From positions 1 through 12,419 of the forward strand of contig CAKUMG010000082.1 of the NCBI GenBank assembly GCA_934667465.1: 12,419 bases of DNA. The letters run 5' to 3'. A program made the position numbers and the translations under genes. This stretch comes from an uncultured Actinoplanes sp. (GTDB taxonomy: Bacteria; Actinomycetota; Actinomycetes; Mycobacteriales; Micromonosporaceae). Position 1 is the stretch's first letter. Every line of letters begins with the position of its first letter. Below, one piece after another: positions 6,238 through 12,419 of this stretch. Under the pieces are notes generated by a model, which was not told the DNA's origin, ran no database searches, and worked only from the letters and a program-made list of their open reading frames with translations.

Positions 6238-7380
6238 ATGGCGAACGGCGAAAGCGATGCCGGGGCTGGTGCCCCGGCCGGCGGTTTCGTTCAACTGCTC
6301 ACCCCCGACGGTGAGCACGTCGAGAGCGTCACCACGGCGGAGGGCGTGACCTATTCGGTCAGCTTCACCGACGACGAGTACCGCGAGCTCTACAAGGACC
6401 TGGTCACCGTGCGCCGGCTCGACGCCGAGGCCACCGCCCTGCAGCGACAGGGCGAGCTGGGCATCTGGGCGAGCCTGCTCGGCCAGGAGGCCGCGCAGGT
6501 CGGCTCCGGCCGGGCGATGCGCCCGCAGGACATGGCGTTCCCCACCTATCGCGAGCACGGCGTGCTCTACACCCGCGGCATCGACCCGGTCATGCCGTTC
6601 GGCCTCTTCCGCGGCGTCGACCAGGGCGGCTGGGACCCGAACGAGTTCAAGTTCCAGACCTACACGATCGTCATCGGCGCCCAGACGCTGCACGCCACCG
6701 GCTACGCCATGGGCGTGATCATGGACGGCCGGATGGGCAGCCCGGACGGCGAGGCCGTCATCGCCTACTTCGGCGACGGCGCGACCAGCCAGGGCGAGGT
6801 CAACGAGGCGTTCGTCTGGTCGGGGGTCTTCAACGCCCCGATCGTCTTCTTCTGCCAGAACAACCAGTACGCGATCTCCGAGCCGCTCGAGCGCCAGACG
6901 CGCATCCCGCTGCACCGCAGGGCCGACGGGTACGGCTTCCCGGGCGTCCGCATCGACGGCAACGACGTCCTCGCGACGTACGCGGTGACCCGCGCCGCCC
7001 TGGACAACGCGCGCCAGGGCCAGGGCCCCACCCTGATCGAGGCGTACACATACCGGATGGGCGCGCACACCAGCTCCGACGACCCCACGCGCTACCGCAT
7101 CGCGAGCGAGGTCGAGTCCTGGAAGGCCAAGGACCCGATCGCCCGGCTCAAGTCGTTCCTGGTCAAGCAGCAGCTCGCCGACGACGGCTTCTTCGGCCAG
7201 GTCGACGACGACGCCCGCACCCTCGCCCTGAGCCTGCGCGAACGGGTGCTCGCCATGCCGGACCCGCAGCCGGTCACGATGTTCGACCACGTCTATCCGC
7301 ACGGCTCCCCGGAGGTCGACCTCCAGCGCGAGCAGTTCACCGCATACCAGGCCTCGTTCGAGGGGAGCGCGCACCGATGA
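6238..7380 (+). CDS. bkdA: Branched-chain 2-oxoacid dehydrogenase E1 alpha subunit
   Basis: This 380-residue protein is the alpha half of the E1 component, which uses thiamine diphosphate to decarboxylate branched 2-oxo acids and reductively acylate the E2 lipoyl arm. The thiamine diphosphate motif runs from GDG at 179-181 to NN at 208-209. The conserved loop YRMGAHTSSDDPTRYR is at 272-287, with His277. GQEAAQVGSGRA and FPTYREHG are also typical. The start has AGGGAG five bases upstream; the longer open frame 5' of it has no ribosome site. The sequence from QLLTPDGE near the N-terminus to AYQASF near the C-terminus matches my memory of the second Streptomyces Bkd cluster and resembles mycobacterial PdhA (Rv2497c), which acts on branched-chain substrates. 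Database labels may say pyruvate dehydrogenase; substrate preference cannot be settled here. Its stop overlaps bkdB by ATGA. Confidence 0.93.
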   Translation: MANGESDAGAGAPAGGFVQLLTPDGEHVESVTTAEGVTYSVSFTDDEYRELYKDLVTVRRLDAEATALQRQGELGIWASLLGQEAAQVGSGRAMRPQDMAFPTYREHGVLYTRGIDPVMPFGLFRGVDQGGWDPNEFKFQTYTIVIGAQTLHATGYAMGVIMDGRMGSPDGEAVIAYFGDGATSQGEVNEAFVWSGVFNAPIVFFCQNNQYAISEPLERQTRIPLHRRADGYGFPGVRIDGNDVLATYAVTRAALDNARQGQGPTLIEAYTYRMGAHTSSDDPTRYRIASEVESWKAKDPIARLKSFLVKQQLADDGFFGQVDDDARTLALSLRERVLAMPDPQPVTMFDHVYPHGSPEVDLQREQFTAYQASFEGSAHR

Positions 7381-8363
7381 GCGAGACGTTGACGCTGGGC
7401 AAGGCCCTCAACCACGGCCTGCGCCGTTCCCTGGAGAACGACGCCAAGGTCGTCGTCATGGGCGAGGACGTCGGCAAGCTCGGCGGCGTCTTCCGGATCA
7501 CCGACGGCCTGCAGAAGGACTTCGGCGACAACCGGGTGATCGACACCCCGCTGGCCGAGGCCGGCATCGTCGGCACCGCGGTGGGCCTGGCCATCCGCGG
7601 CTACCGGCCGGTCTGCGAGATCCAGTTCGACGGCTTCGTGTTCCCGGCCTACAACCAGATCGTCGGCCAGGTCGCGAAGATGTACTACCGGTCGCTGGGC
7701 AAGACGCGGCTGCCGATCGTCATCCGGATCCCGTTCGGCGGCGGCATCGGCGCGGTCGAGCACCACTCCGAGTCGCCCGAGGCGTACTTCGCGCACACCC
7801 CCGGCCTCAAGGTCGTGACGTGCTCGAACCCCGCCGACGCGTACGTGATGATCCAGCAGGCCGTCGCCTCCGACGACCCGGTGGTCTTCTTCGAGCCCAA
7901 GCGCCGCTACTGGGAGAAGGGCGAGGTCGACCTCGACGCCCCGCTCGCGGACGCGCATCCGCTGCACGCCTCCCGGGTCGCGCGGCAGGGCACTGACGCA
8001 ACCCTCATCGCGTACGGGCCGATGGTGCGCGTGGCACTCGACGCGGCCGCTGCGGCGGCCGAGGACGGTCGCAGCCTCGAGGTCATCGACCTTCGCACGC
8101 TGTCACCGCTGGACCTGGGTCCGGTCTACGACTCCGTACGCAGGACCGGGCGCGCCGTGATGGTGCACGAGGCCCCCGGCAACATCGGGCTGGGCGCGGA
8201 GATCGCCGCCCGGGTGACCGAGGAGTGCTTCTACTCCCTCGAGTCCCCGGTGCTGCGGGTCACCGGCTACGACATCCCCTACCCGGCCGCCCGGGTCGAG
8301 GAGGAGTACCTCCCCGACCTCGACCGGGTGCTGGACGCCGTCGACCGTACGTTCGGCTGGTGA
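7377..8363 (+). CDS. bkdB: Branched-chain 2-oxoacid dehydrogenase E1 beta subunit
   Basis: This 328-residue protein is the transketolase-like beta subunit that completes the E1 heterotetramer with BkdA. Recognisable blocks are MGEDVGKLGGVF near residue 28, DTPLAEAGIVG with the cofactor-activating Glu at 61, EIQFDGFVFPAYNQI, and PFGGGIGAVEHHSES with the active-site histidine pair at 129-130. The C-terminal domain carries the VIDLRTLSPLD and VHEAPGNIGLGAEIA blocks common to E1 beta and transketolase C-terminal domains. Length is normal for the family. The ATG lies inside the bkdA stop overlap and has its own AGGGGAG nine bases upstream, so it can start both by coupling and independently, which would help keep the subunits equimolar. 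Confidence 0.94.
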   Translation: MSETLTLGKALNHGLRRSLENDAKVVVMGEDVGKLGGVFRITDGLQKDFGDNRVIDTPLAEAGIVGTAVGLAIRGYRPVCEIQFDGFVFPAYNQIVGQVAKMYYRSLGKTRLPIVIRIPFGGGIGAVEHHSESPEAYFAHTPGLKVVTCSNPADAYVMIQQAVASDDPVVFFEPKRRYWEKGEVDLDAPLADAHPLHASRVARQGTDATLIAYGPMVRVALDAAAAAAEDGRSLEVIDLRTLSPLDLGPVYDSVRRTGRAVMVHEAPGNIGLGAEIAARVTEECFYSLESPVLRVTGYDIPYPAARVEEEYLPDLDRVLDAVDRTFGW

Positions 8364-8368
8364 CCGGC

Positions 8369-9853
8369 ATGTCGCGCATCAAGGAGTTCGCCCTGCCCGA
8401 CCTGGGTGAGGGGCTGACCGAGGGCGAGATCCTCACCTGGCTGGTCGAGGTCGGCGACACGATCGAGCTGAACCAGCCGATCGTCGAGGTCGAGACGGCC
8501 AAGGCCGCGGTCGAGATCCCCGCCAAGTGGGGCGGGGTCGTGGCCCGAATCCACGTCGAGGCGGGGACGACCGTCGAGGTGGGTGCGCCGATCATCACGA
8601 TCGACACCGAGCCCTCGGCGGGGGCGCTGCCGGTGGATCCCGCGTCGCTGCCGGGGCCCGTGCCGTCGGCGGAGTCGCTCGCGGCCGTCGAGGTCGCGCC
8701 CGCGGAGGGGGCGGTGGAGCCGGGGCTGATCGGCGGGCCGGCTCCGGGTGGGCGGACCGCCGTGCTGGTGGGATACGGCCCTCGTACGGTCGCCGCGAAG
8801 CGCCGGCCCCGGGTCGGTGCGCCTGGGGGTGCAGCTCCCGCTGGTTTCACGGCGTCGGCGGCTCCCGATGCTCCGGCTGCTCCTGCGCCGGCTGCTGCTG
8901 TGGCTGCTCCTGCTGTTTTTGTGGGAGCGGGTGCGCCTGCTGGCGTGGCGCTCGGGCGTTCCGGGCCGGTGCTCGCCAAGCCGCCCGTACGGAAGCTTGC
9001 GAAGGATCTCGGGGTTGACCTTGCCACGCTGACCGGGACGGGGCCGCTCGGGTCCGTGACGCGGGACGACGTGCAGCGGGCGGTGGCCGCGCCTTCGGTC
9101 AATGGCTCCTCTGCACCCGTACCGGCTCCCGCATCCTCCTTCGACGCTTCGCGTGAACATCGGATCCCGATCAAGGGTGTCCGCAAGCTCACCGCCGAGA
9201 ACATGGTGGCGTCGGCGTTCACCGCGCCGCACGTCACCGAGTTCCTCACCCTCGACGTGACCAAGTCGATGAGGGCGGTCGAGCGGCTCCGGGGGCGCCC
9301 CGAGTTCCGGGACGTGCGCATCTCGCCGCTCCTGCTGGTCGCCAAGGCCGTCCTGCTCGCGATCAAGCGGCATCCGATGGTCAACTCGACGTGGTCCGGC
9401 GCGACGAACGAGATCGTCGTCAAGGAGTACGTGAATCTCGGCATCGCGGCGGCGACCGAGCGCGGGCTGATCGTGCCGAACATCAAGGACGCCGGCCGGC
9501 TCACGCTGCTGGAGCTGGCCGAGGCGCTCAACGGCCTGGTCCAGGTGGCCAAGACGGGCCGGACGGCCCCGGCCGACATGGCGGGCGGCACCTTCTCGAT
9601 CACCAACGTCGGCGTCTTCGGCGTCGACACCGGCACGCCGATCCTGCCCCCGGGCGAGTCGGCGATCCTGGCCTTCGGCGCCGTGCGCCCGATGCCGTGG
9701 GTGCACAAGGGCAAGGTCAAGGTCCGCCAGGTCACGACGCTGGCGCTCTCCTTCGACCACCGCATCGTCGACGGCGAGCTGGGCTCCAAGTTCCTCCGCG
9801 ACGTCGGCGTCTTCCTCTCGGACCCGGAGGGCGCGCTGCTCGCGTGGACTTAG
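8369..9853 (+). CDS. bkdC: Branched-chain 2-oxoacid dehydrogenase E2 (dihydrolipoyl acyltransferase)
   Basis: This 494-residue core subunit moves the acyl group from lipoate to CoA. There is one lipoyl domain (about 5-80; lipoylated Lys45 in ETAKA), an Ala/Pro-rich linker (about 85-195), a peripheral subunit-binding domain (about 201-237, VRKLAKDLGVDLATLTGTGPLGSVTRDDV) and a catalytic domain (about 263-490) with FTAPHVTEF at 284-292 and the active-site DHRIVDG at 463-469. All catalytic residues are present. The ATG at 8369 is five bases after the bkdB stop with no clear ribosome site. An in-frame GTG at 8360 overlaps that stop and would add three residues (MTG); either is possible. The linker between about 8820 and 8955 uses many GCT codons, unlike the GCC/GCG of the rest. 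No E3 gene is in view. Confidence 0.94.
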   Translation: MSRIKEFALPDLGEGLTEGEILTWLVEVGDTIELNQPIVEVETAKAAVEIPAKWGGVVARIHVEAGTTVEVGAPIITIDTEPSAGALPVDPASLPGPVPSAESLAAVEVAPAEGAVEPGLIGGPAPGGRTAVLVGYGPRTVAAKRRPRVGAPGGAAPAGFTASAAPDAPAAPAPAAAVAAPAVFVGAGAPAGVALGRSGPVLAKPPVRKLAKDLGVDLATLTGTGPLGSVTRDDVQRAVAAPSVNGSSAPVPAPASSFDASREHRIPIKGVRKLTAENMVASAFTAPHVTEFLTLDVTKSMRAVERLRGRPEFRDVRISPLLLVAKAVLLAIKRHPMVNSTWSGATNEIVVKEYVNLGIAAATERGLIVPNIKDAGRLTLLELAEALNGLVQVAKTGRTAPADMAGGTFSITNVGVFGVDTGTPILPPGESAILAFGAVRPMPWVHKGKVKVRQVTTLALSFDHRIVDGELGSKFLRDVGVFLSDPEGALLAWT

Positions 9854-9864
9854 TTTTACATTGC

Positions 9865-9911
9865 TGATCCCGCTTGCTCGCCTACGATCCTTAGGCGAGT
9901 AAGCGGGATCA
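9865..9911 (+). terminator. Terminator hairpin after bkdC (20-bp stem)
   Basis: Starting 12 bp after the bkdC stop, left arm 9865-9884 pairs with right arm 9892-9911 over a seven-base loop (CGATCCT). All 20 pairs match apart from one G-U wobble. There is no T tract, as is usual for actinobacterial hairpin terminators. It ends about 12 bp before the next promoter candidate and so insulates it. Confidence 0.75.
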
Positions 9912-9923
9912 CCCCCTTATTCG

Positions 9924-9953
9924 TTGGCGTCCCCGGCTCCGGCGCGGTTAAAT
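9924..9953 (+). promoter_or_regulatory. Candidate promoter of the 46-residue protein gene
   Basis: TTGGCG (9924-9929) and TTAAAT (9948-9953) are separated by 18 bp. The AT-rich hexamer stands out in GC-rich surroundings. Predicted start near 9960 gives a leader of about 60 nt. Confidence 0.4.
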
Positions 9954-10019
9954 GGACACAGCGCCGGAACACGGGCGCAAACCGACGAGGCCCACGAGGC
10001 CAGGGGAGAAAGCATCACC

Positions 10020-10160
10020 ATGAGCGCCATCGACCGCATCCGTGCCCGCCGCATCGCCAAGCGCAACGCCCGCGCCATCGATCGCGCGATGAGCTCTGCG
10101 CCGACCCTCGCGATGCGCGACGAGATCGCCATCTTCGCCCAGCGCCAGCGCCTCTACTGA
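10020..10160 (+). CDS. Small basic protein of unknown function (46 residues)
   Basis: The ATG at 10020 follows AGGGGAGA (10002-10009) by ten bases. An upstream in-frame ATG at 9924 has no ribosome site and would start at the predicted -35 box. The protein reads MSAIDRIRARRIAKRNARAI, then a short SSAPT break, then a second helix ending RQRLY. It is rich in Arg and Ala, probably two amphipathic helices, with no membrane span, cysteine or signal peptide. Third codon positions are almost all G or C, which supports real coding despite the size. It is a stand-alone transcription unit between the bkdC terminator and its own hairpin at 10251-10284. A nucleic-acid or ribosome contact would suit the charge, but this is speculation; I know no family for it. 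Confidence 0.75.
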   Translation: MSAIDRIRARRIAKRNARAIDRAMSSAPTLAMRDEIAIFAQRQRLY

Positions 10161-10250
10161 GGCTGCGCTTCCGCCACCCTCCAGATTTCTCTTCGCCGCG
10201 TCTTCCGATCGCCTGCCGATCTTTTGATCGCCCCGATCGACGCGGCTCCG

Positions 10251-10284
10251 CGAGGCCCCGACCGATGCACCGGTCGGGGCCTCG
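10251..10284 (+). terminator. Terminator hairpin after the small gene (14-bp perfect stem)
   Basis: CGAGGCCCCGACCG (10251-10264) pairs exactly with 10271-10284 around the loop ATGCAC. It lies 90 bp after the small gene's stop, with only weak T-richness downstream. A smaller hairpin (CGCGG-CT-CCGCG, 10241-10252) touches its left foot. Confidence 0.8.
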
Positions 10285-10632
10285 CCTCGTCTCGCATGGC
10301 GTACGGATTCACTTACTCTGTGTCACTTGCCGAGGTTCAGGCGGACAGTCCACAGCGAACTCCGCGCAACCGTCGCGAGTTCTCCGCCTCACGTCCGGAC
10401 CCTCAGAAACGGACAGCAGCCTCGGCTGCGGCTTGGGACTCGCCCGAGTTTCGGGTGATTCGCACCACGTGTTGATGATCACGTCGGGTGGTTTTCCGGC
10501 GTGGAAGCCACTCCGGACGGCGTACACCGGGATTCCGGCTGTCGGCAACGCCCGGTACGGTTGGGCACTGTCACGCGCCCCGGCTCGGCCGGCCGGGGAG
10601 TGAGTGGCCGGGGTCGTGCCCAGCTCTGCAAG
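10285..10632. other. Intergenic stretch, no gene supported
   Basis: Short frames on both strands here have mixed third positions and no ribosome sites. A weak promoter-like pair, TTCCGG (10533-10538) and TACGGT (10556-10561) with a 17-bp spacer, could serve the gene at 10688. A GC hairpin (CCCCGGC/GCCGGGG, 10578-10598) follows. Nothing resembling a tRNA was seen. Confidence 0.4.
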
Positions 10633-10668
10633 GTCGGCCGCGTCCGTGCTCAAGCCCGCACGGCCGAC
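10633..10668 (+). promoter_or_regulatory. Leader hairpin just before the ribosome site of the 10688 gene
   Basis: GTCGGCC and GTGC on the left pair with GCAC and GGCCGAC on the right, giving 11 pairs with a bulge of about six bases on the left and an eight-base loop. It ends six bases before GGAGGAGG (10675-10682), so it could influence ribosome access. Confidence 0.4.
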
Positions 10669-10687
10669 AGTCATGGAGGAGGCGGTT

Positions 10688-12419
10688 ATGACGTCCGATG
10701 GCCAGCACGCCGGCAGGCAGCCGGGGGCCACGTCGGGCGGCGGAGCCGAGCCGTTCGGCACCGACGCCTTCCCGCCCCCGGAGTCGGAGGGACAGGACCG
10801 CGGTCCGTCCTACCCGCACGCCCAGGGCGCACCCCCGAGCGCATACGCTCCGCCGCCCCAGTCCGCGCCCGACGGCGGCTCGCCGTTCGTGGTGCCCGCC
10901 GTGCCGCCCGACGGCGCCACCGGGACCACCTTCGGCGCCGCGTCGTTCAACTCGGCGCGGGTGCCCGACGGCTCCACCCCCGCGCAGGGCTCCGCGCCCG
11001 GTTCCTTGCCCGCCAGGGCGTCGTCGCTCGCGCAGGGTTCCGCGCCGTTGCAGGGTTCCTCGTCCTCGTTGCCCGCGCGCGCGACTCCGCCCGAGGCTCC
11101 GGCCTGGTCGCCGCAGCCTCCGCCGCCGGGTGCGCCCTTCCGCCAGGCCCAGGGCGACGCGCTGCCGCAGCGCAACCCCGGTTCGGCCGGTGGACCGCTG
11201 ACCGGCCCGGTGAGCGAGTTCAACGGGTTCACGCCGGTGCGGTCCACCCCTGCTGCTCCCGCGGCGCCGCCCGCCGGCAGCCCGTTCTCGAACCCGCCCG
11301 CGGGTGGCCCGTTCTCCGGCCCGTCCGGCGCCGGCGCGGTCCCGGGTCAGCCCACCTTCCCGGGAGCGGCTGCCGACGGCCCGTTCTCGGTTCCGGGTGC
11401 CGCGGGATCGGGTGCCGGTGGCGCATTCCCGGCTGCCGACGGCGCCGATGACCGTCCCGAGCTGCCGCGGCGGTCGCCGGGTGAGGCTCGGGCCCCGTTC
11501 GACCGTGGCACCGGTGCCGGTGCCGCCCCGGCACCGCAGGAGGAGCGGCCCGCAGGGGTCTCCGCCTTCGGCGACCAGCGCATCCGCGTCCCCGGCGCCA
11601 CCCTCACCGACTACCCCGACGGGCCGCCGCGGGCCCCCGAGCCCGGCGGCTTCCCGGTCCGCGGCGACGCGCCGCAGGGCGCCAGCTTCCCGCTGCGCGG
11701 CAACTCGGCAGGCGATGGCGCGAGCTTCCCCGGCCTGCGCAGTGACTCCGCGCCCTTCGGCGGCGAGCCCGCCGGTCAGGATGCCGCCGCCTCCGGTGGT
11801 CAGCCCTCCGGTGGTCAGCCCTCCGGCCAGAGCCCGTTCGGTCAGCAGGCGTTCGACCAGCCCTCCGGTCAGCCTGCCCTCGAGCAGCCCGCTGCCCGAT
11901 CTGCCTTCGAGCAGCCCGCCGGTCAGGCGCCCTTCGGGCAGGCCCCGGGGCAGTCGCCGTTCGGGCAGGCCCCGGGGCAGTCGCCGTTCGGGCAGTCTTC
12001 GTTCGAGCAGCCGGCCGTCGGCAGCGCCTCGGCAAGCAACAGCGCCTTCTCCGGCAGCAGTGCCCCGGCAAGCGGCGGTTTCACCGGCAGTGCTCCCGCG
12101 AGTGACCAGTTCCCCGGCGGCGCTCCCGCAAGCGGCGGGTTCTCCGGCAGCGCGCCTGCGAGTGGCTTCCCGGCTTCCGCGTCTGCTGGCAGTGCTTTCG
12201 GCGGCGATGACGCGGCCTCGGGCAGCGCCTTCGCCGGTGGCCCGTCCGACGGCGGTTCCGGCGGCAGTGCTCCCAGCAGCGCCGCCCCCGCGGCCGACGG
12301 CTCGCCGAGCAGCGGCGGCTACCCGCAGCGTGTGCCCGGCGCGTCCCTCTCCAGCGGCGGTGCGCCCGTCGTGGCCGAGCAGCGCCCGGCCCCCGTGCCG
12401 CAGCCGCGCGACCCGGCGG
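10688..12419 (+). CDS. Long low-complexity Gly/Pro/Ala/Ser/Gln-rich protein (3' end outside window)
   Basis: The ATG at 10688 follows an excellent GGAGGAGG by five bases. The frame stays open to the right edge, 577 residues without a stop. Third positions are mostly G or C. The visible part contains no lysine, no cysteine, no methionine after the first, and no membrane span. About 30 phenylalanines are spread through it, most in short [PAGS]F[GSPED] contexts such as PFGQ, AFEQ and SFPL. Two spaced copies of a hydrophobic motif, IRVPGATL (299-306) and RVPGASL (548-554), interrupt it. Repeat blocks include Ser-Gly-Gly-Gln-Pro units, Phe-Gly-Gln-Ala-Pro-Gly-Gln-Ser-Pro and ASGGFxGSAPAS. It should be disordered. 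It may be the N-terminal arm of a larger protein whose folded or membrane part lies beyond the window. I cannot assign a function; labels such as IF-2-like would only reflect composition. Confidence 0.8.
   Translation, partial: MTSDGQHAGRQPGATSGGGAEPFGTDAFPPPESEGQDRGPSYPHAQGAPPSAYAPPPQSAPDGGSPFVVPAVPPDGATGTTFGAASFNSARVPDGSTPAQGSAPGSLPARASSLAQGSAPLQGSSSSLPARATPPEAPAWSPQPPPPGAPFRQAQGDALPQRNPGSAGGPLTGPVSEFNGFTPVRSTPAAPAAPPAGSPFSNPPAGGPFSGPSGAGAVPGQPTFPGAAADGPFSVPGAAGSGAGGAFPAADGADDRPELPRRSPGEARAPFDRGTGAGAAPAPQEERPAGVSAFGDQRIRVPGATLTDYPDGPPRAPEPGGFPVRGDAPQGASFPLRGNSAGDGASFPGLRSDSAPFGGEPAGQDAAASGGQPSGGQPSGQSPFGQQAFDQPSGQPALEQPAARSAFEQPAGQAPFGQAPGQSPFGQAPGQSPFGQSSFEQPAVGSASASNSAFSGSSAPASGGFTGSAPASDQFPGGAPASGGFSGSAPASGFPASASAGSAFGGDDAASGSAFAGGPSDGGSGGSAPSSAAPAADGSPSSGGYPQRVPGASLSSGGAPVVAEQRPAPVPQPRDPA
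11791..11820 (+). repeat. 15-bp direct tandem repeat encoding Ser-Gly-Gly-Gln-Pro
   Basis: CTCCGGTGGTCAGCC occurs twice in a row, followed by a degenerate third unit. It is in frame within the low-complexity gene. Confidence 0.85.
11933..11995 (+). repeat. 27-bp tandem repeat, two identical copies plus a third start
   Basis: Two identical 27-base units, 11933-11959 and 11960-11986, are followed by the first nine bases of a third. Each unit encodes FGQAPGQSP. Lack of divergence at third positions suggests a recent duplication. Confidence 0.9.

Noticed and set aside
8260..9789. Minus-strand frames of about 500 residues opposite bkdC
   Set aside because: bkdC has all E2 domains in order on the plus strand; the antisense frames are shadows.
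10309..10761. 150-residue minus-strand frame in the intergenic region
   Set aside because: It has no clear ribosome site or family features, has mixed third positions, and overlaps the ribosome site and start of the strongly supported gene at 10688.
10501..11451. 316-residue plus-strand frame overlapping the low-complexity gene
   Set aside because: It has Arg-rich shadow composition and no ribosome site; the frame from 10688 has GGAGGAGG and stays open to the window edge.
11791..11995. CRISPR-like array or transposon repeat in the low-complexity gene
   Set aside because: The repeats are contiguous with no spacers, are multiples of three bases and remain in frame, so they are coding repeats.
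1..12419. Mobile element, phage, toxin-antitoxin or defence system
   Set aside because: No transposase, integrase, terminal repeats, tRNA attachment site or defence effector was seen. Dynamin-like GTPases occur in some defence settings, but the pair's layout and lack of defence neighbours favour a housekeeping or division role.

Overview
The window comes from a high-GC actinobacterium. Nearly every codon in the real reading frames ends in G or C, starts include ATG and GTG, several genes are joined by 4-bp ATGA overlaps, and the 2-oxoacid dehydrogenase genes closely match those I remember from Streptomyces and Mycobacterium. A Micromonosporaceae-like host (Actinoplanes or Micromonospora) is my best guess, but the sequence does not prove it.

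Layout. (1) Positions 1-3268 hold two overlapping plus-strand genes for dynamin-like or Era/YfjP-like P-loop GTPases. The first is cut by the left edge; the second has two C-terminal membrane segments. The pair resembles in layout the DynA/DynB sporulation-septum dynamins of Streptomyces. (2) At 3303-4526 lies a conserved-looking cytoplasmic protein of unknown function, apparently read from a leaderless promoter. (3) At 4534-5823, convergent and only 7 bp away, a minus-strand gene encodes a single-pass membrane protein with a long low-complexity Pro/Lys, acidic, then basic outer region and a 12-bp tandem repeat. (4) Positions 5824-6237 are a divergent control region with a promoter candidate for the minus gene and several inverted repeats. 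(5) Positions 6238-9853 are bkdA-bkdB-bkdC, the E1 alpha, E1 beta and E2 subunits of a branched-chain 2-oxoacid dehydrogenase, ended by a 20-bp-stem hairpin. (6) Positions 10020-10160 encode a 46-residue basic protein with its own promoter candidate and terminator. (7) Positions 10285-10687 are non-coding leader sequence, followed from 10688 to the right edge by an open frame with no stop. It encodes at least 577 residues of Gly/Pro/Ala/Ser/Gln-rich, Phe-punctuated, lysine-free low-complexity protein.

How the parts work together. The two GTPases are translationally coupled and probably act as a hetero-oligomer at the membrane. The bkd genes form one operon; their complex oxidatively decarboxylates branched 2-oxo acids to the acyl-CoA primers of iso/anteiso fatty acids, with E3 (lipoamide dehydrogenase) encoded elsewhere. 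I see no evidence that these blocks form one system. The least explained pieces are the Phe-spaced low-complexity protein, the 46-residue protein between two hairpins, and the GTPase pair with unusual G motifs.
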